42,500 bases of DNA from Cryptococcus deneoformans JEC21 (GCF_000091045.1 NC_006685.1:981201-1023700), one strand, 5' to 3'. Shown: positions 9,701 through 22,446, counted from the stretch's first letter. The notes: a model not told the origin generated them from the letters alone. Translations and numbers: made by a program.

Positions 9701-12457
9701 GAGGTTATCAACAATAATCTTAATCCCGAATGGGATCAGATAATCTATGTGCCTGTGCACTCGATTCGGGAACACTTCATGCTCGAAGTGATGGATTATC
9801 AAAATATCGGTAAAGACAGGTCGCTTGGTCACGTGGACTTGGCCGCTAGAGATTACATCGACGAAAGTGGCGAGCAGAAGTACCCTTACATCTCAAAGGG
9901 TTCTCAAGATAGGAGGGACAGAATCAAACTTGACAAGGCAAACCATTTCAAGGGTGAACTACATTACGAAGTGGATTTCAAGCCAGCCGTTTCTCTCCGA
10001 GGTGGAGTCTCTTTTGATGCTCAGAAGAACGAGCTTGAAATTGCAGCGGAAGCTGCTGAGGCTCAGTCTGCTGCGGAAGGCGCTAGTTCCAGTGTCACGG
10101 CTACAGTCACTCCAGAAGCCAACGGATCCATCAAGGCTGCGTCCGTACCTAGCGGTATCGTTGGGGTCGACGATGTTACTGCTGGAGATGCCAATGGTCA
10201 TGCCAATCAGTCGGTCGTGGACGCCTCGATAGCTGCAGCTGCTCTTACGGCCGAAGAAGAAGATGCCCAACCGGAGACAGCTGCAGAGGATCCGCGGGAG
10301 GGAGTAATTATGTCTACCGAGGAGATTTTGTCATGCCGTGAGTTTTGCCTCTTTCAAGAAGTTGGATCACTTGCTGACTGTCTGATCAGAATCCGGAGTT
10401 ATAGTCTTCCAAGTTATCTCTGGCAAACTTGCTCGGCGTGGCTCCCTTGAAGTTATGTTTGATGATGGTTACTGGCCTGCTTTCACTTCAGGTAAAGCTC
10501 GCAGTAATCACCCAACCTGGGACCAAGTTGGTGAAGGCTTTATCCGTGAACTTGACTTTAGTCGAGTTTGGTTGAGAATTAATGCAGCCGATGAGAATAG
10601 TAAAGAGGATGTTGTGGCTGAATTCAAATGTGACACTAAGGATTTCCTGGAAAGGTCCATTGTGAGTAAATCCTTGTGTTTGAGAGTTTGATAAGTATTA
10701 AGGACAGGATCTTCGATGCAGAACGCTCCTTATGACTTCGTTCTTACTGAACCCGATGGCTCGAATAGAAGTATTGTCCAGATTGCTGCTCGCTTTGTAC
10801 CTGTAGACATTGTGCTTCAACCTCGAGAAAGTATTAACAGTAAGTCATTGAAGTAGTCGAAGGTTTTGATTTCTGATTTAAGCCCTCAGACATGGGTATC
10901 CTCAGGGTTGATGTAATAGATGCTAAGGCATTGCATGGTGCTGATAGGAGTGGTAAATCTGATGTGAGTGTCCGTGAGCATCTTATCCGTCCCCACCTAC
11001 TGATGGACGACTTCATCGAAGCCATATGTGGTCTTTTCTTTGAACGACATGAAGGTATTCAAATCGGAAACCAAAAAAAAGTAAGAATGCAGTGTGAATT
11101 TTCATTACAGCCTAGTGCTCACGGCCATTGGATAGAACCCTTCACCCCGTATGGAATGAGAGCTTCGAGACCATGGTTCCTTCTCGCGTGGCGGCTAAGT
11201 TTGCATTTGAGATATTCGATTGGGACAGGGCAAGTAGCTTACGTTTTGCAACCTGCTAATGCTGACATGTCCTGGCAGGTCGGTACCGCAACTTCCTTGG
11301 GTGGGAACATAATCGATTTAGCTGTTCTCGAACCTTTTGAAGCTACCGAGGTCTCTTTACCTGTTATCACTGAAAAGCGAGGAGAGAAGGGCACTTTTAC
11401 ATTCAGATTGCTCTTCACCCCTGAAAGTGAGTACTTCACATGACTGCTCGACGATCATATCCTAATGCAATGACTAGTCATTGCTCGAGTGCGTCATAAT
11501 ACCAGCTCCTTTGTCTCTGCCGGTCGAGCTATCACACAAATTGGGGGTGTTCCTCTTGGTGTTGGCAAGGGCGTTATTCATGGCGGGGGTGCCGTCGCGG
11601 GTGGCGTCGCTCACGGCCTGGGTTCCGTCGGCGGGTTTGCTGGCCGTCGCATTGGCCTGATCAAGAAAAAGGACAAATTAACGGGAAAAGAGGTCGTCAT
11701 CGATCCTGTTACCGGCACTTCTGTTCCTGTAGCTCCTGGTACCGAAATTACTCCCGCTATTGGCGAAAGTTCTGATGTTGCAGCAGGTCAGACTTCTGCT
11801 CCCGTTGGCGCTAATCTCGATGGGGCCGTACCAGGTCATCATGCAACAACATTACCAGTAGGGGAGAGTGCTAGTCCTCAGCAGCCAGGGACTCTCGGTG
11901 TGACCGTTATCAGCGCCAAGGACCTCAAGAGTAATAGGGAAGGCAGTGTAAAACCTTATGTTCAGATCAAAGCGGGAGGTAAAACTGTGAAGACCGAACA
12001 CGTCAAAGGCTCTGCTCCAGAATGGTGAGTACATCATTCCGCCACGGCTCAAAATTTTAATTCGCCTGCAGGAACGAAAGTTTTTCTTTCAACCTAACTC
12101 CTAATATAAAGTCTTTCTCCGTGACTGTATGCGGTAAGTCTTGCCGTCAGCAAAAGTATGAAGGAAGCGAGCTGATCCGAATCCGCTTTAGACCACCATA
12201 CCCTCGGCAAAGATCCTGAACTTGGCGAGGCTGAAGTCGATATATGGAGACACATCCGACCTGCCGTACCCGATGCCGACGTTTGGGTTGAGCTCAGTAA
12301 TGGTACAGGCCTTTTGCGTTTGAAATTGGACTGGAACACTGGCTTTGCAAACCCTACACCCATGAGGTTGGGATCCAGGATCAGGACACCTAGCGTCAGC
12401 TCCAAATCTTTACCAGATAGTCCTGGTCGATTCTCTATGAAGAAGAGCAAGGAATGA
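6701..12457 (+). CDS. tricalbin / extended-synaptotagmin homologue (SMP + multiple C2)
   Basis: An ER-plasma membrane tether and lipid-transfer protein. 21 exons (first 6701-6859, largest 8467-10337, last 12192-12457) give 1549 residues in one frame. Order: a soluble N-terminus; a hydrophobic hairpin about 191-225; an SMP lipid-transfer domain about 240-460 (SADWINSFLERFW ... PRIDYVRTFPKT); then C2 domains at about 467-565, 610-705, 750-845, a divergent one near 1005-1120, one near 1135-1255 and a last near 1393-1500. Asp ligands for Ca2+ are visible in the first (GGGDPDPYV), third (GGKSDPYV) and fifth (RSGKSDPYV). They are absent in the second (ALSPFASV) and last (SVKPYVQI), so only some are likely to bind Ca2+. 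An Ala-rich linker (about 860-1000) and a Gly-rich linker precede the fourth and last C2. It has a 12-nt exon at 8059-8070 and a GC-AG intron at 11230-11278. Confidence 0.93.
8059..8070 (+). other. 12-nt microexon in the tricalbin SMP domain
   Basis: Flanked by introns of 65 nt (7994-8058) and 48 nt (8071-8118). Inclusion gives TFTLGTKAPRIDYVRTF, matching the 'FTLGxxPPRI' turn typical of SMP domains; skipping keeps the frame but removes four residues from it. Confidence 0.75.
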
Positions 12458-12724
12458 GGGTATATAGATATGCTTGCTGCACACGAATCGTAATTTTGTT
12501 TGAATGAAGATATATGGGATATAATCCTTCTATTAATAGCCAAATCTATCTGTCTGTACTGGGATGTGCAAATTTGTACAATAACTGTCTCATCAGAGTA
12601 ATGGTTCTATTGCGTGGTGGAATGGTCATTAATGCAAGTGGTACATGTGCTTTTCATACCATACATAGATACTTGTACAAGTGCCAGATTCATTTCTATC
12701 TATTTGCGTCTTTGAACGCTGCAA

Positions 12725-13661
12725 CTACAACGGCTGGGCACCAGAGTCCATGAACTTCACAAAGTCCGTAGGCTTCCATGTCGCGCATGACATAGATGTT
12801 TGTTGTTCTTTTGAGTGTCGTGTTGACGCAGTATCGGCGGCGGGCACTGCTTCCATAGACTCGTCATCTGAGCCAAACAAATCGTCATCGTCCCTTGTTT
12901 CATCATTCCCTTTCGTAGGGGCTACAGCTATCTCATCGTCTTCATAATCGTCTCCCTCTTCGACTTCGTCTACTCTCATTGCCCAGTCCACCTCTTCTGC
13001 CCTTCTGTCGATCTCTTCTTTCATAGCCTTCGCCTTCATCCCGTCTCTTTCCATAATAAGCAGGATCCTTCGTCGAAGATCTTCCAGATCCATTTCAGAC
13101 AATGCTCTCAACTGGTCTTGAGTATGCGAGAACGAAACATTGGGTCCCATCCCTTCAACCCGGTCATCCGCCGGCGCAGCGACAAGAGGTATGGTGTTGA
13201 TGGCTTGGAAGAAGGCGTCCTGGACCAGAGGTGTGATTTCAGAGCCAGCACTGTCAGTAGAAGGCAGGGGAGTCAGAGGATGAACGAGATAACGTGAAAG
13301 AATAGGAGTTTGTGGAGGTGGTTTTTGAGAATAGCCCGTCACATTGGGGCGAGCAGGAGGGGCAGTTATTGTTGCCGAGAGGGCGTTGATTCGACCTAAG
13401 AGAAGAGAGTAACGCTGCAGCAACACATCCCTTTTATCATAGTGGGACAGTTAGGAGCATAGAAGCAGGTGGTGAGCGTTTGGCTTACCAGCTAGGGATT
13501 GTATCGTTATGGGCGCCATTGGCTACGAGTGTTTTGAGGGAGTCGATGTCGTTTATTGTTGTGGTGAGACGGGGAATAAGTGTGTTTATGGTGGGGAGGG
13601 GGATCGAGGGGGGCTGAGGTGGGTGGTAAATCTCTTGCGGGGGGCGATGCTGGTGCTGCAT
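12725..13661 (-). CDS. MED8: probable Mediator complex subunit 8
   Basis: Two exons (13489-13661 and 12725-13430) give 292 residues. The N-terminus holds a Pro-rich leader and then helix-like segments: INTLIPRLTTTINDIDSLK, and NDTIPSWDVLLQRYSLLLGRINALSATI. A spacer ending in 'PSW' followed by a helix with repeated Leu is the arrangement seen at the start of fungal Med8, a head-module subunit that binds TBP and Med18/Med20. A second helical stretch (LRALSEMDLEDLRRRILLIMERDG) and a very acidic C-terminus (EEGDDYEDDE, DDDDLFGSDDES) follow. The ATG at 13659-13661 is the first in frame. Identity rests on pattern and length, not on a catalytic motif; a different nuclear coiled-coil protein is possible. 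It converges on the tricalbin gene, 267 bp away. Confidence 0.55.
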
Positions 13662-14216
13662 GGGAAGTTGTAATGGAGGCGAATTTGACAAATGGAAGGA
13701 AGTCGAGATCAATACATGAGATGACCTTCACAGAAATCGGATTAAAAATGCCGATTTCTGCAACAACCGCCCCGAAACGCTGCCATTTTTGGACTGCCGA
13801 GCACTGACCAACTCTTGCAACAACGCACTTGTTCTCTTCAAGTTCTCCTCCATTTCCTTATCCACCTAAGTTCTGCCTGACAAACGCTCTATCCAGATAC
13901 TCTCAAAACCCTTCTTTCATCTATGCCTCCATGGTTCATCCCTTATCCAATATAATGGCAACGATATTGTATGAACGCCGCCAACCCATATTATTTTGTT
14001 TTATTAGTTATTCTTCATCCTATTATTGCTCCCTTGTGACTCTTTTCATAGGGACTTTGTCATGGGATTACGTCCCTTGCATACTAGAATTACAAGGTGT
14101 AATGTTACGTTTCTGAAAGTCATTCATTTTATTCAATGTTGATGATCAAAGATTATACACTAGCACGATGCTACTGTATTTATACAAGTACATCATGCCA
14201 AAAAAGCACTACTCGT
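13662..14216. other. intergenic region, MED8 promoter and TFB1 3' end
   Basis: About 555 bp between two genes on the minus strand. Nothing recognisable beyond AT-rich, low-complexity sequence. It should hold the MED8 promoter and the TFB1 3' UTR. Confidence 0.45.
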
Positions 14217-16664
14217 CTATTTACCTTTCACTCTTTTCCTTTCTCTTTCAAGAGCCACCTCAACTGCACCAAGAGTAGGGGCAAGTGCCTATTATATACG
14301 CATGTCAGATTTATGTTCTATACAAGACAGACGAATGTACCGATATACCTTTCTGACCCTCTCTGGATCGAAACCAGTGATCTGCGCGGTTTGCACAATT
14401 GCTTCAATTTTATTTGAAGTATTCTTCAGATAACTAGCCATCTTGGCAGCCTTGGCATCTTTAGCACTTGGGGTTTGCCCACCAAGCGCTCCCGGGACGG
14501 ATGGTAGAATGGCTGACCAGTATTGTCGCAAAAACTCGGTCGCCGAATTATGGCATGACCGAATTTGTTCAAAAAGCATCTCTGGGAAGACAGCTGCAAA
14601 TCAAAATCAGCATGTGATGGGTTAGTTGCACGGAGAGATGGTACTCACGCAGCACAGCATTTTCTGCATTAGCTCGCGACCACATATCTTTCACAGTGGC
14701 CAATGCAGCAGCCTGACTATCCCTCTGTTTAGCAAACGCTTCATATGCTGGATTTCTCTGACTTTCGTCGTCGTCGATAAACGGACCGGGATTGGCCAAG
14801 CAGACGCTGGAGAAATCGGGCATGCTATCAAGTAGGATCGAAGCAGACTCAGTGGCCATAGCCAAGAGCTCCGAATCAGAATATCCAGGGAGAACGCCTG
14901 TAGGAGCTAATTTATCATCTCCTTCATCCAAGGCAGCAGCATTTTCAACATCTAGAATGATAGCTGGTGTTGCTGACGGATCATGAAGATCTTCGAGATT
15001 GATCTCCTCATATATACCAATGTCCTGCGGCGAAATGCGTCAGAAAACCCGGTCAGTAAACAGAAAACGATTGCTTACCCCGCCAAAAGCGCTATTTCGG
15101 ACAGTCTGCCCAGCACTCCTATTAAGAACATTATTTTCACTCTCGTAAACAGTAATAACAATTACTTACGCAGCGCGAAGCAATTTTTTAGAATGATCAT
15201 TGAAACGCCTTATTAGAGGGAGAGCACTTCGTTCCCTCCCTGCCTGCATTGTGACATCTCGGATAGAAGTAGCCTGCAAATGAAAGTTAGAAAACGACAC
15301 AGGCTTTTATCAAATTTTGTCTTTCTTACCTCTCCGTGATCCTCCTCTGTTGCTGCTAAATCAAGATACCGTTCCACGCCATCTCTATCCGGCATGGGTT
15401 GCCTCGGCTGCAGATCTTTATGAACACATTTCAGCGTCAGCTTTCAAGGCAAACGTGTACCCAGCTTTTTTACCCACTCCAATCCGGCTCTTCGAGATAT
15501 TGGTCAAAGATGTCATCCTTTTTCCTTGAAATTTCATCATTGGCGGATTTTCGCACACTGGCACGATGTCGTTCCCACAGCTGCGATGTGAAATACCTGG
15601 ACCAGAACTCGGTTTCGCTAATCTGCCTCGAATTATAAGCAAGACATAATTAGTCTATCATTGAGAATCTATGGGCTTACCCCGGGGACATATTTCGCAT
15701 AAGCGTCCTGAACAACAGGAAACTCTTCAAATATTTCTCTTGTCAATTCCTTTGAGAGCTTCAATATGACCGGCCCATTGTCTGCTTGCTTGATACCGAC
15801 ACCCGTTCCTCCGGTAGTCTTGCCTCTCCTTCCTGCATCGAGATCAAAGCGGTCGTCTAACAGTCTAGAAGGTCTACCAGGCTTTTGCGCGTACGCCATT
15901 TCTTCTGCCTGAATGAGCGCCTGATGATACATAATAAGAGTTTAGTAAGGAGACCTAGAGATTTGAAAGAACTTGTCCCACCTCTCTACCCTCCCAGAAT
16001 TCCTCTTCAGTAATTTGCCTTCCCAACACCAAATCACGATGTAACATCCGTAAAGCGTCATTCTTTTCCAGTACCCTCTGTCGCAATGTGTTGTACTTTC
16101 TCCTCTGTGATCTTACTGCAGGAGGTAAAGGAGAAGATTCAGTTGACACGGTCGACAAGCCCGCAGGGGTCACCTCATTCATCTTTCGCTTCCCTTTGGC
16201 CACATCTGACATAACTGCACTCGTTGCTGCACTGGGAGTGTTCGGGGTGGTGGAAGATCCGGGAGTACCGGGGGCTGATGCAGTGGGATTCTTGTTTGCG
16301 GCGACAAATGGTATGAGAATATCTTGTACAGCTTTTCTGTCATCTCCTCTAGTGTTGGCATTGGTGAAAACGAAATGAAGACCTCCTGGGGGTACGTTTT
16401 CTTTGAAGATTATCTTGAGACTGACGCGCTCGTTTTCAGGTTTACTTGCTAACATATCTGGGTGTATTGTAAGATATGAAAGTACATTTGATCTTAGCTT
16501 GGGAAGAACTCACTGATAGCCCTGTTCATAGCCTGACTTTGACGATCCATAGCATCCTTAACCTTTGGAACCCATATTATATGGGTTGACGTAATACTGA
16601 GGGTTCCCGGTGTCTTCTTGAAGTCAACGTCGTACTTACGTATTGCTGAGGATTCGCCTGTCAT
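14217..16664 (-). CDS. TFB1: TFIIH core subunit Tfb1 / p62
   Basis: A structural subunit of the general transcription and nucleotide-excision-repair factor TFIIH. Ten exons (16514-16664, 15982-16457, 15681-15920, 15478-15622, 15330-15415, 15170-15273, 15079-15118, 14649-15024, 14349-14593, 14217-14288) give 644 residues, the usual size. The N-terminus is a PH/PTB-like domain (DFKKTPGTLSITSTHIIWVPK ... GLHFVFTN), which in homologues binds activators, TFIIE and XPC. Two BSD domains follow: 'ITEEEFWEGRE' near residue 200 and 'ISETEFWSRYFTSQLW' near 290. Next come 'YLDLAATEEDHGE', a conserved Tfb1 motif, and a helical C-terminus. The ATG at 16664 is the first in frame before the PH domain. The two BSD cores and the DLAATEEDHGE motif make the identity firm. 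Confidence 0.93.
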
Positions 16665-17434
16665 TGTATCGAGATTGACGTATGGGATATGACGGATCAA
16701 GAAGATGAACTAATAGGGTAGGTTATCAAAAAACAATATACGAACGAACCAACGACGGAGGTAGGTAACTATTATAGTACTGGCGCCGGCGGTGGAGGTC
16801 ATATCATGTAGCTCCGTATAAATAGTCTCTAATTTATATCTGACGGAAGCTAATCTTTAAAAGAACAAGAGTCAAACTGCTTTTGACATACGTAACGATA
16901 GCAAAAATTTAAAAACGAAGCAAGTCCGTCGCAGATGGTGAGAATTCAACAAAGTCATACTAATACTTACGTACGCACTAACCTTTTGACAACGTATAAA
17001 TTAGCTTACACCGCCTATCTCAGGCGCATCAGACGTTTGCCAAACCCTCTGCAGTGCAGTGGTACGTCTCTTATCATAATGACCTAGCGGCAAGCCTAGC
17101 GGACCTGTCACCAAATAGATCGAATACGCCTCTTCTCGACAACATACAGATGGACAAATACAGATCTTATTCATCTTAATTGACGTTGATAATTACTGAC
17201 AATTTCTGATGGACCGTGATAAAATGATATGTACGTATGATTGGTGAGAAACAAATGACTAAAATAATCCACAGCTAGCCAAATATCATGGCATGATAGT
17301 TCTGAGGAATCAAACACGTCTGTTAGGACAGACCGTTCCTGCAACGATTGTTGTCAAACAACACTACTATTTGTAATATTATGTGTCTATGGACATGGTA
17401 AAAACATCAGCTGGCCCTATTGATGGAATCCTCT
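16665..17434. other. intergenic region, TFB1 promoter and PUF 3' end
   Basis: About 770 bp between two minus-strand genes. No ORF with family resemblance and no RNA gene noticed. It is expected to hold the TFB1 promoter and the PUF 3' UTR. Confidence 0.45.
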
Positions 17435-20147
17435 CTACTGACGTTTGAATGCTGTTGGTTCATACATTATTGATGCCAGTATTACGATGCTTTGCTGAGG
17501 TGGAATGCATGATGCCGCTGCAAGAAATCAGTATCTGTGATTATTACATATTTAGCTGCACGCACAGTGCCCGAAGAAGATCGTTACCGCTTTGGCAGTT
17601 TCGAAGACTGGTGCTATACGCACGGCAGGTCGAACGAACTCGAACATGCTCCGAAGGAGTGAGCTGTAAGAACCTGTCAGAAAACTTTCTAATGGAAAAT
17701 ATTGCAATACTCACACATGACATGAGAAAAGCTACCCAGACGTAAGGGAATGGGCGAATCACCGGTGTAAGACAAGTAAATCCTACTCACTCAGATGGGC
17801 TTTACCAATGGAAGATGTGGCGATGGTGACGATTCCAGGTGTACGCCTAAAAAGAATGTGAGGGCATGTAGGACCAGAGAGACTGCAGTAACTTACCCGT
17901 CATCCTGTCGACAAATAGCCTCCACATACTTAATGAAGCTTGCCCGGCCTCCTTCGGTCAGGGCGATCTTGGCAAGATTCACTCCATGATGGGTGGTAGC
18001 AACTGGCGGGTAGGAGTTTATGATTGCCTCGCATGTCTGTTTATAGAAATTGGGGTAGCTAACTAGTTTTGTGATCGCAAAGCTGCAAATGTCACCTTCC
18101 TCAATCATTGGACTGCGAATCACCTTAGGCTCGTACTCACTGGCCAAATTGATTGTTGGAAATATGCGCTATATCTTCCAAAATCTTCAATCCCTGTCAG
18201 CTGATCGAGGAAAATCAACAATGCGACCACCTTAACCGACCTCTTGAAAGCAAGGAATCATTAATTCAAGGGATCCAAAGACTTCAAAAACTTGTTGAAC
18301 TGATATCGATCCATGCTAGATGCAGCCAAATTAACACCAAGAAGTCAGCCCATGTCGTGGGCAGTTCATGCGGCGTAGAATGACCTACCTCGTTGGCACA
18401 GGCCAGATCAGCCCAGCGTCCGACCATTTCACGATTGACCCTGTTCGATTTGAGCAATTAAAGTATTGAATCATCTTGTAAGCTGATGAAACCTGATATA
18501 TGGTCGCTTACTTTTGGAAAATATCCGAGTTTCTGGCTTGACGGCACTTTTCTAGGTACTTGAGGATGGTTAGTTAGGAATTACGGCGACACGTTACATC
18601 ACTCACCTCCCTCCAAAGCCTCCTGGCACCAGTCTGCATAGACTCATACACTCCGTACCTAAATAAAGCACCAGCTACTGGTTCCTGATTGCGTTGCTCA
18701 ATGAGGCGCCCAAACTGAGTCTTAACTTCTAACGCCTACCTCTAGCTCCTTCAGATTGATTGCTTTGCATAAGACGTGGGTTCCAAATTTGTTGCTTGCA
18801 ATTGGCACGATATCATCACTTCATATGTCGTGGTAGCCTAATCTTGATGTATAGCATAAAAGCGGAGACTAACCTGATTTGATTGAGGAATGACTTTCTG
18901 TCTTCCAATGTTCCTCTTTCAAGAAGTTGTTGACAGAGGTAGTTACCGCATGATGTGTAGCACAGGGGTTTAGCCCAGTCAATAATGGATTTAGTAAGGA
19001 TTGTAGATGGTTCTGATGTATCGGACACTCCAAAGCGGGCCTGCGCCAAGATTGCAATCAGCGTTTCCATCATCCAGTAATGAGACAAGCATTGCTGGCC
19101 AGCTCAACGACTCACGGTGAGTGCTTTGACGGCCGTTTTCAATCCCGTGCTATGCACGCATCAGCACAAGCTTCAGAGCTGGTTCATCTACCTTTCATGA
19201 TTGTTTTTAGGTTGACAATAGGCAAGAGTCCAAACAATGGCTCTAATAAGGTGAGTAGGCATGGTGGCGAAATTGAACGTTCCTTGCACAACGCTTTGCA
19301 CAACTACATGAGGGGCTGAGTATACTGATTTCTGTGTCTGTAACATGTGCATGCCATTAGTGGTAACTTAATCAATTTATGATGCACTAACAGAGCTGTT
19401 TTCATCTGCAAAAGGGTTTGCACCAAAAGTATTGGTTATATCCTGAAGTCCCTGCGTGAGGCTTGAATTTGACATGGTAGAGTCGGACAGAGAGTCTTTC
19501 ATTTCCAAAAGAGTGGACGTTGGCCGAGTATTAGTTTGTTGATTCTTATAATTGTTAACCTTGGACAACGTTGAGTTTGCAGCAGGCTTGTCTAGGTTTC
19601 CATTCACAATAAACTGCCGGAGACGTCGATTTTCCATTGTAAGCTGTTGAATCTTGGCATCTGCCAACACAAGCCGCTTGATAACAGAGTTCAGCATTGA
19701 TACAAAACTATAGAGTATTGCATACCTCTTCAACGGCACTAACAGATTGCTGCTGGAAGCTCCAACCTTGATGTTGAGTAACAGGTGGACTCCAGGGTCC
19801 AACGTCGAGGCCTGGCAAGAAAGGACCGGAGAATTTGGGAGGGAGAATTTCGTGAGGCTGGGTCGGGCTGAGCCCCTTCCCATCACCAGTTAAGAGCATA
19901 AACCACTTAAACATGGAATACTTACCTTATCCTTCCAATTTGAGGACTCCGAGGGTGGCGACGATAATCCTTTGGTATGTTGTTGAGTATTAGGCCGTAT
20001 AGAATTACCAGACGACAATCTACTAATAGGGATGCCGTGGAATTCCTTGTCTAGATATTCTTCTCTTGCAGGGAATTTCTGTCTTTGTGAAATGCTAGAA
20101 CTTGCAATGGATGGAGGCATCCATGGTGAGAAAGGTTGAAAAGCCAT
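17435..20147 (-). CDS. PUF (Pumilio) family RNA-binding protein
   Basis: A post-transcriptional regulator that binds UGUA-type sites in 3' UTRs, normally in the cytoplasm. 17 exons spanning 20147 to 17435 give 602 residues. The first 220 residues are low-complexity and Ser/Pro-rich, with one short coiled-coil-like helix near 127-145 (LADAKIQQLTMENRRLRQF). PUF repeats fill about 223-560: HVVVQSVVQGTF..., CGNYLCQQLLERG (an N-Y-x-x-Q type repeat, the uridine-reading code), KFGTHVLCKAI, HGSISVQQVFEVFG, QFGHFAITKLV, HHGVNLAKIAL and GIVTIATSSIGKAHL. Each repeat fits one or two exons. Which yeast PUF class it belongs to cannot be decided by eye. A 17-nt exon lies at 17715-17731. Its promoter is shared with SWD1. 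Confidence 0.85.
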
Positions 20148-20594
20148 GCTGTTGACGATTGAGGCCGTTAGGATAATGGAGGATGCTTCAGAGTGATATA
20201 TGTTGGATAAGAGTACTGTAGATACTGAGTGTGTGATGGTTAAATGGGACTTTTGAACTATTTATAGTGACAGAGGAATAGTGCTTTGCTTGTGTACAGG
20301 GATTATTGAAAGAAAGAAAGAGAGCTGACGTTGAATCATGCAAGTGGTATCAACGGCACTGGTGCGAGAAGAAGACTACTAACGAACGCTGCTGCCCGAC
20401 CGGCGGCTCAAAGAGAGTCGCGCCGGAACCTGGCACCCCGCAAGTTGGGTCCGAGTCACGTGACTCCTGATTTTGATCTTCTTCCTTGTTGGCGCTCTGC
20501 CCTGGTGAACGATTCTACTCCGTCTGTCTGCTAGTATAGTAGTATTTATGCATGAGGTTGTGCCCATAAAGCCGCTGCCTTTTCTTCTCAGAAC
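20148..20594. other. divergent promoter, PUF gene / SWD1
   Basis: 447 bp between two divergent start codons. It contains a TATA-like box (TATAAATA on the minus strand, 20259-20266), 112 bp upstream of the PUF ATG, and the 14-bp palindrome described separately. Nothing else is recognised. Confidence 0.6.
20453..20466. promoter_or_regulatory. 14-bp palindrome with CACGTG core (bHLH-type site)
   Basis: GAGTCACGTGACTC is a perfect palindrome containing TCACGTGA, the preferred site of Cbf1-type bHLH factors in yeasts. It lies about 130 bp before the SWD1 ATG in a divergent promoter. The factor is inferred. Confidence 0.55.
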
Positions 20595-22446
20595 ATGCAG
20601 CAACTCCTCAGTAAGTTCTGCTGACTTCACAGCGCATGAGCTAACACCGCCCCCCAAGATCCGTTCGCGCAAAAGTACCCAGATGCCGTAGATTCCACCC
20701 TCTTTACCCAGGGTGTATGCCTCGCTTTCAATCGGTCGGGACCGTTTGCAGGACATTATCTTGCCGTTGGCAATAGCCATGGGACTGTAGAAATCTGGGA
20801 TGTTGAGACTAGGGGTGTCGTCAGAATACTTGAAGGACATGTCAAAGCTGTTGAAGGACTCAGGTACATTTTCCTCTTCTTGCCAGTAGAGCCCAAGTTG
20901 ATCTTTCCGATAGCTGGTCTCGAAACAATCGCTACCTTCTATCCGCTTCCTCAGATGGTACTGCCATAGTGTGGGATCTTTCTGTGTTACCACATCCTCT
21001 TTTGTCGCCTCGTACGCCGTTGACGGGTGAGCCTCACGCAGGCCCGTCCTCAGCCCGGCTTCACACAGTCCGCTTCGATTCGCCTGTGATCAGTGCCTCT
21101 TTTCACCCCCGCAACAGTCGAATTATTTTAGCCGTCCTTTCATGTGGTGAAGCAGTTATTGTTGATATGAGAAAAGGAGGAGGAAAGTATAGGCTGGAAG
21201 ACGTTTCAGACGAAGACGAAACAGCTGTCAACAGAAAGCGGTAGGCCAAACAGCTCAAAAGAAAGTGGAAGCCACCTAACACGCGGTGCAGGATATCAAT
21301 GACATGCGGAGACTTCTCTCCTTGTGGATCTCGCGTTTATGTTGGAACGTCAAATGGGATGCTGATTGTAATCGACCCGATGACCAGACAGGTATGCAAC
21401 ATCTCTGGCAAACGCAAACATTAACTGTCAATTCAGATCTTACAGCGGGCCAAACTTGCTAATTCTGGGATTCGACAACTATCATTTGATACTTCCGGTT
21501 TGTAAGTATTTTGCACTACATTTTCGTGGCCTTTGAGTTTACAATGGACACAGCCATCTCTTAACTTCTGCTACTGACCGGGCGCTCCGTCTGCTTCATA
21601 TTGATCCCCTCACCCTCTCATTAAGCCCTCTCCACCGCTTCCAAGATCTTATCAATCGCACACCTTGGAATTCTATTGGATTTTCTGGAGATGCTGAATA
21701 TGTGATGGGTGGCGCAGCACATAAGATGGCGCACAACGTGTTTATTTGGGATAGAGAGAGTGGTGTCTTGGTCAAGGTGCTTGAAGGGCCTAAAGAACCT
21801 CTGATAGCTTGTACTGTGAGCGCGATGTGCTTTGCTGCAAAACTACAAGCAGGTGTCTGACTGAAAGATCAGTGGCATCCTACTAAACCGATCATTGCAT
21901 CAATAACAACATCCGGCGACGTACATGTTTGGCAGACATCATCACCTGATAACTGGGCAGCTTTTGCTCCCGGCTTCGAGGAGCTGGAAGAGAATGTGGA
22001 ATATGATGAGAGAGAGGATGAGTTCGATATTGTAAGCCTTAATATCTTTCTACACGTATGGTTGCTGATACATTTAGTAGGAAGATGAGACTGAGCTCAA
22101 TCGCCGTAAAGATCTTGAAGAAGACATCATTATTGATCTCCTTACCCCTCAAGAAGATGCTTTCCCCCGTAGAGCAAGACCAATTATATCTCTACCGTCT
22201 AACATAATCTTTGCCAACGACGATGAACAACTAGAAGCGATGCGATTCATCGAGAGCATTTCCAACGTGGCGAAGTGGGCTGACAGAGAAGCAGCTGTAT
22301 ATGAGGATGCACTTGTGAGTGGGGATGGGGAACAGGAGGAATTAGGAGAAGCCGCAAATGGAGCAGCGGATGGAGACGATTGGGAGGGCTTTTATCTTTC
22401 TCAAGATCTCCTATCAGACATCAGGAGTGATGACGCCGGAACTTGA
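20595..22446 (+). CDS. SWD1: COMPASS (Set1) complex WD40 subunit Swd1 / RbBP5
   Basis: A WD40 scaffold of the Set1 histone H3K4 methyltransferase complex. Eight exons (20595-20610, 20659-20863, 20914-21240, 21292-21391, 21437-21501, 21554-21815, 21873-22031, 22081-22446) give 499 residues. It begins MQQLLNPFAQKYP, typical of this subunit. WD repeats follow: HYLAVGNSHGTVEIWDVETRG, LLSASSDGTAIVWDLS, VYVGTSNGMLIVIDP, LLTSATDRALRLLHI. The RbBP5 signature WNSIGFSGDAEYVMGGAAHKMAHNVFIWDR is at about residues 275-305. After the propeller comes an acidic tail (EELEENVEYDEREDEFD) that in homologues contacts Ash2 and Set1. The first coding exon is only 16 nt. Its 3' end is 88 bp from the convergent DnaJ gene. 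Confidence 0.93.

Noticed and set aside
20379..20993. 204-residue minus-strand open frame overlapping the start of SWD1
   Set aside because: Overlaps confirmed WD40 exons and the divergent promoter; the protein looks random.
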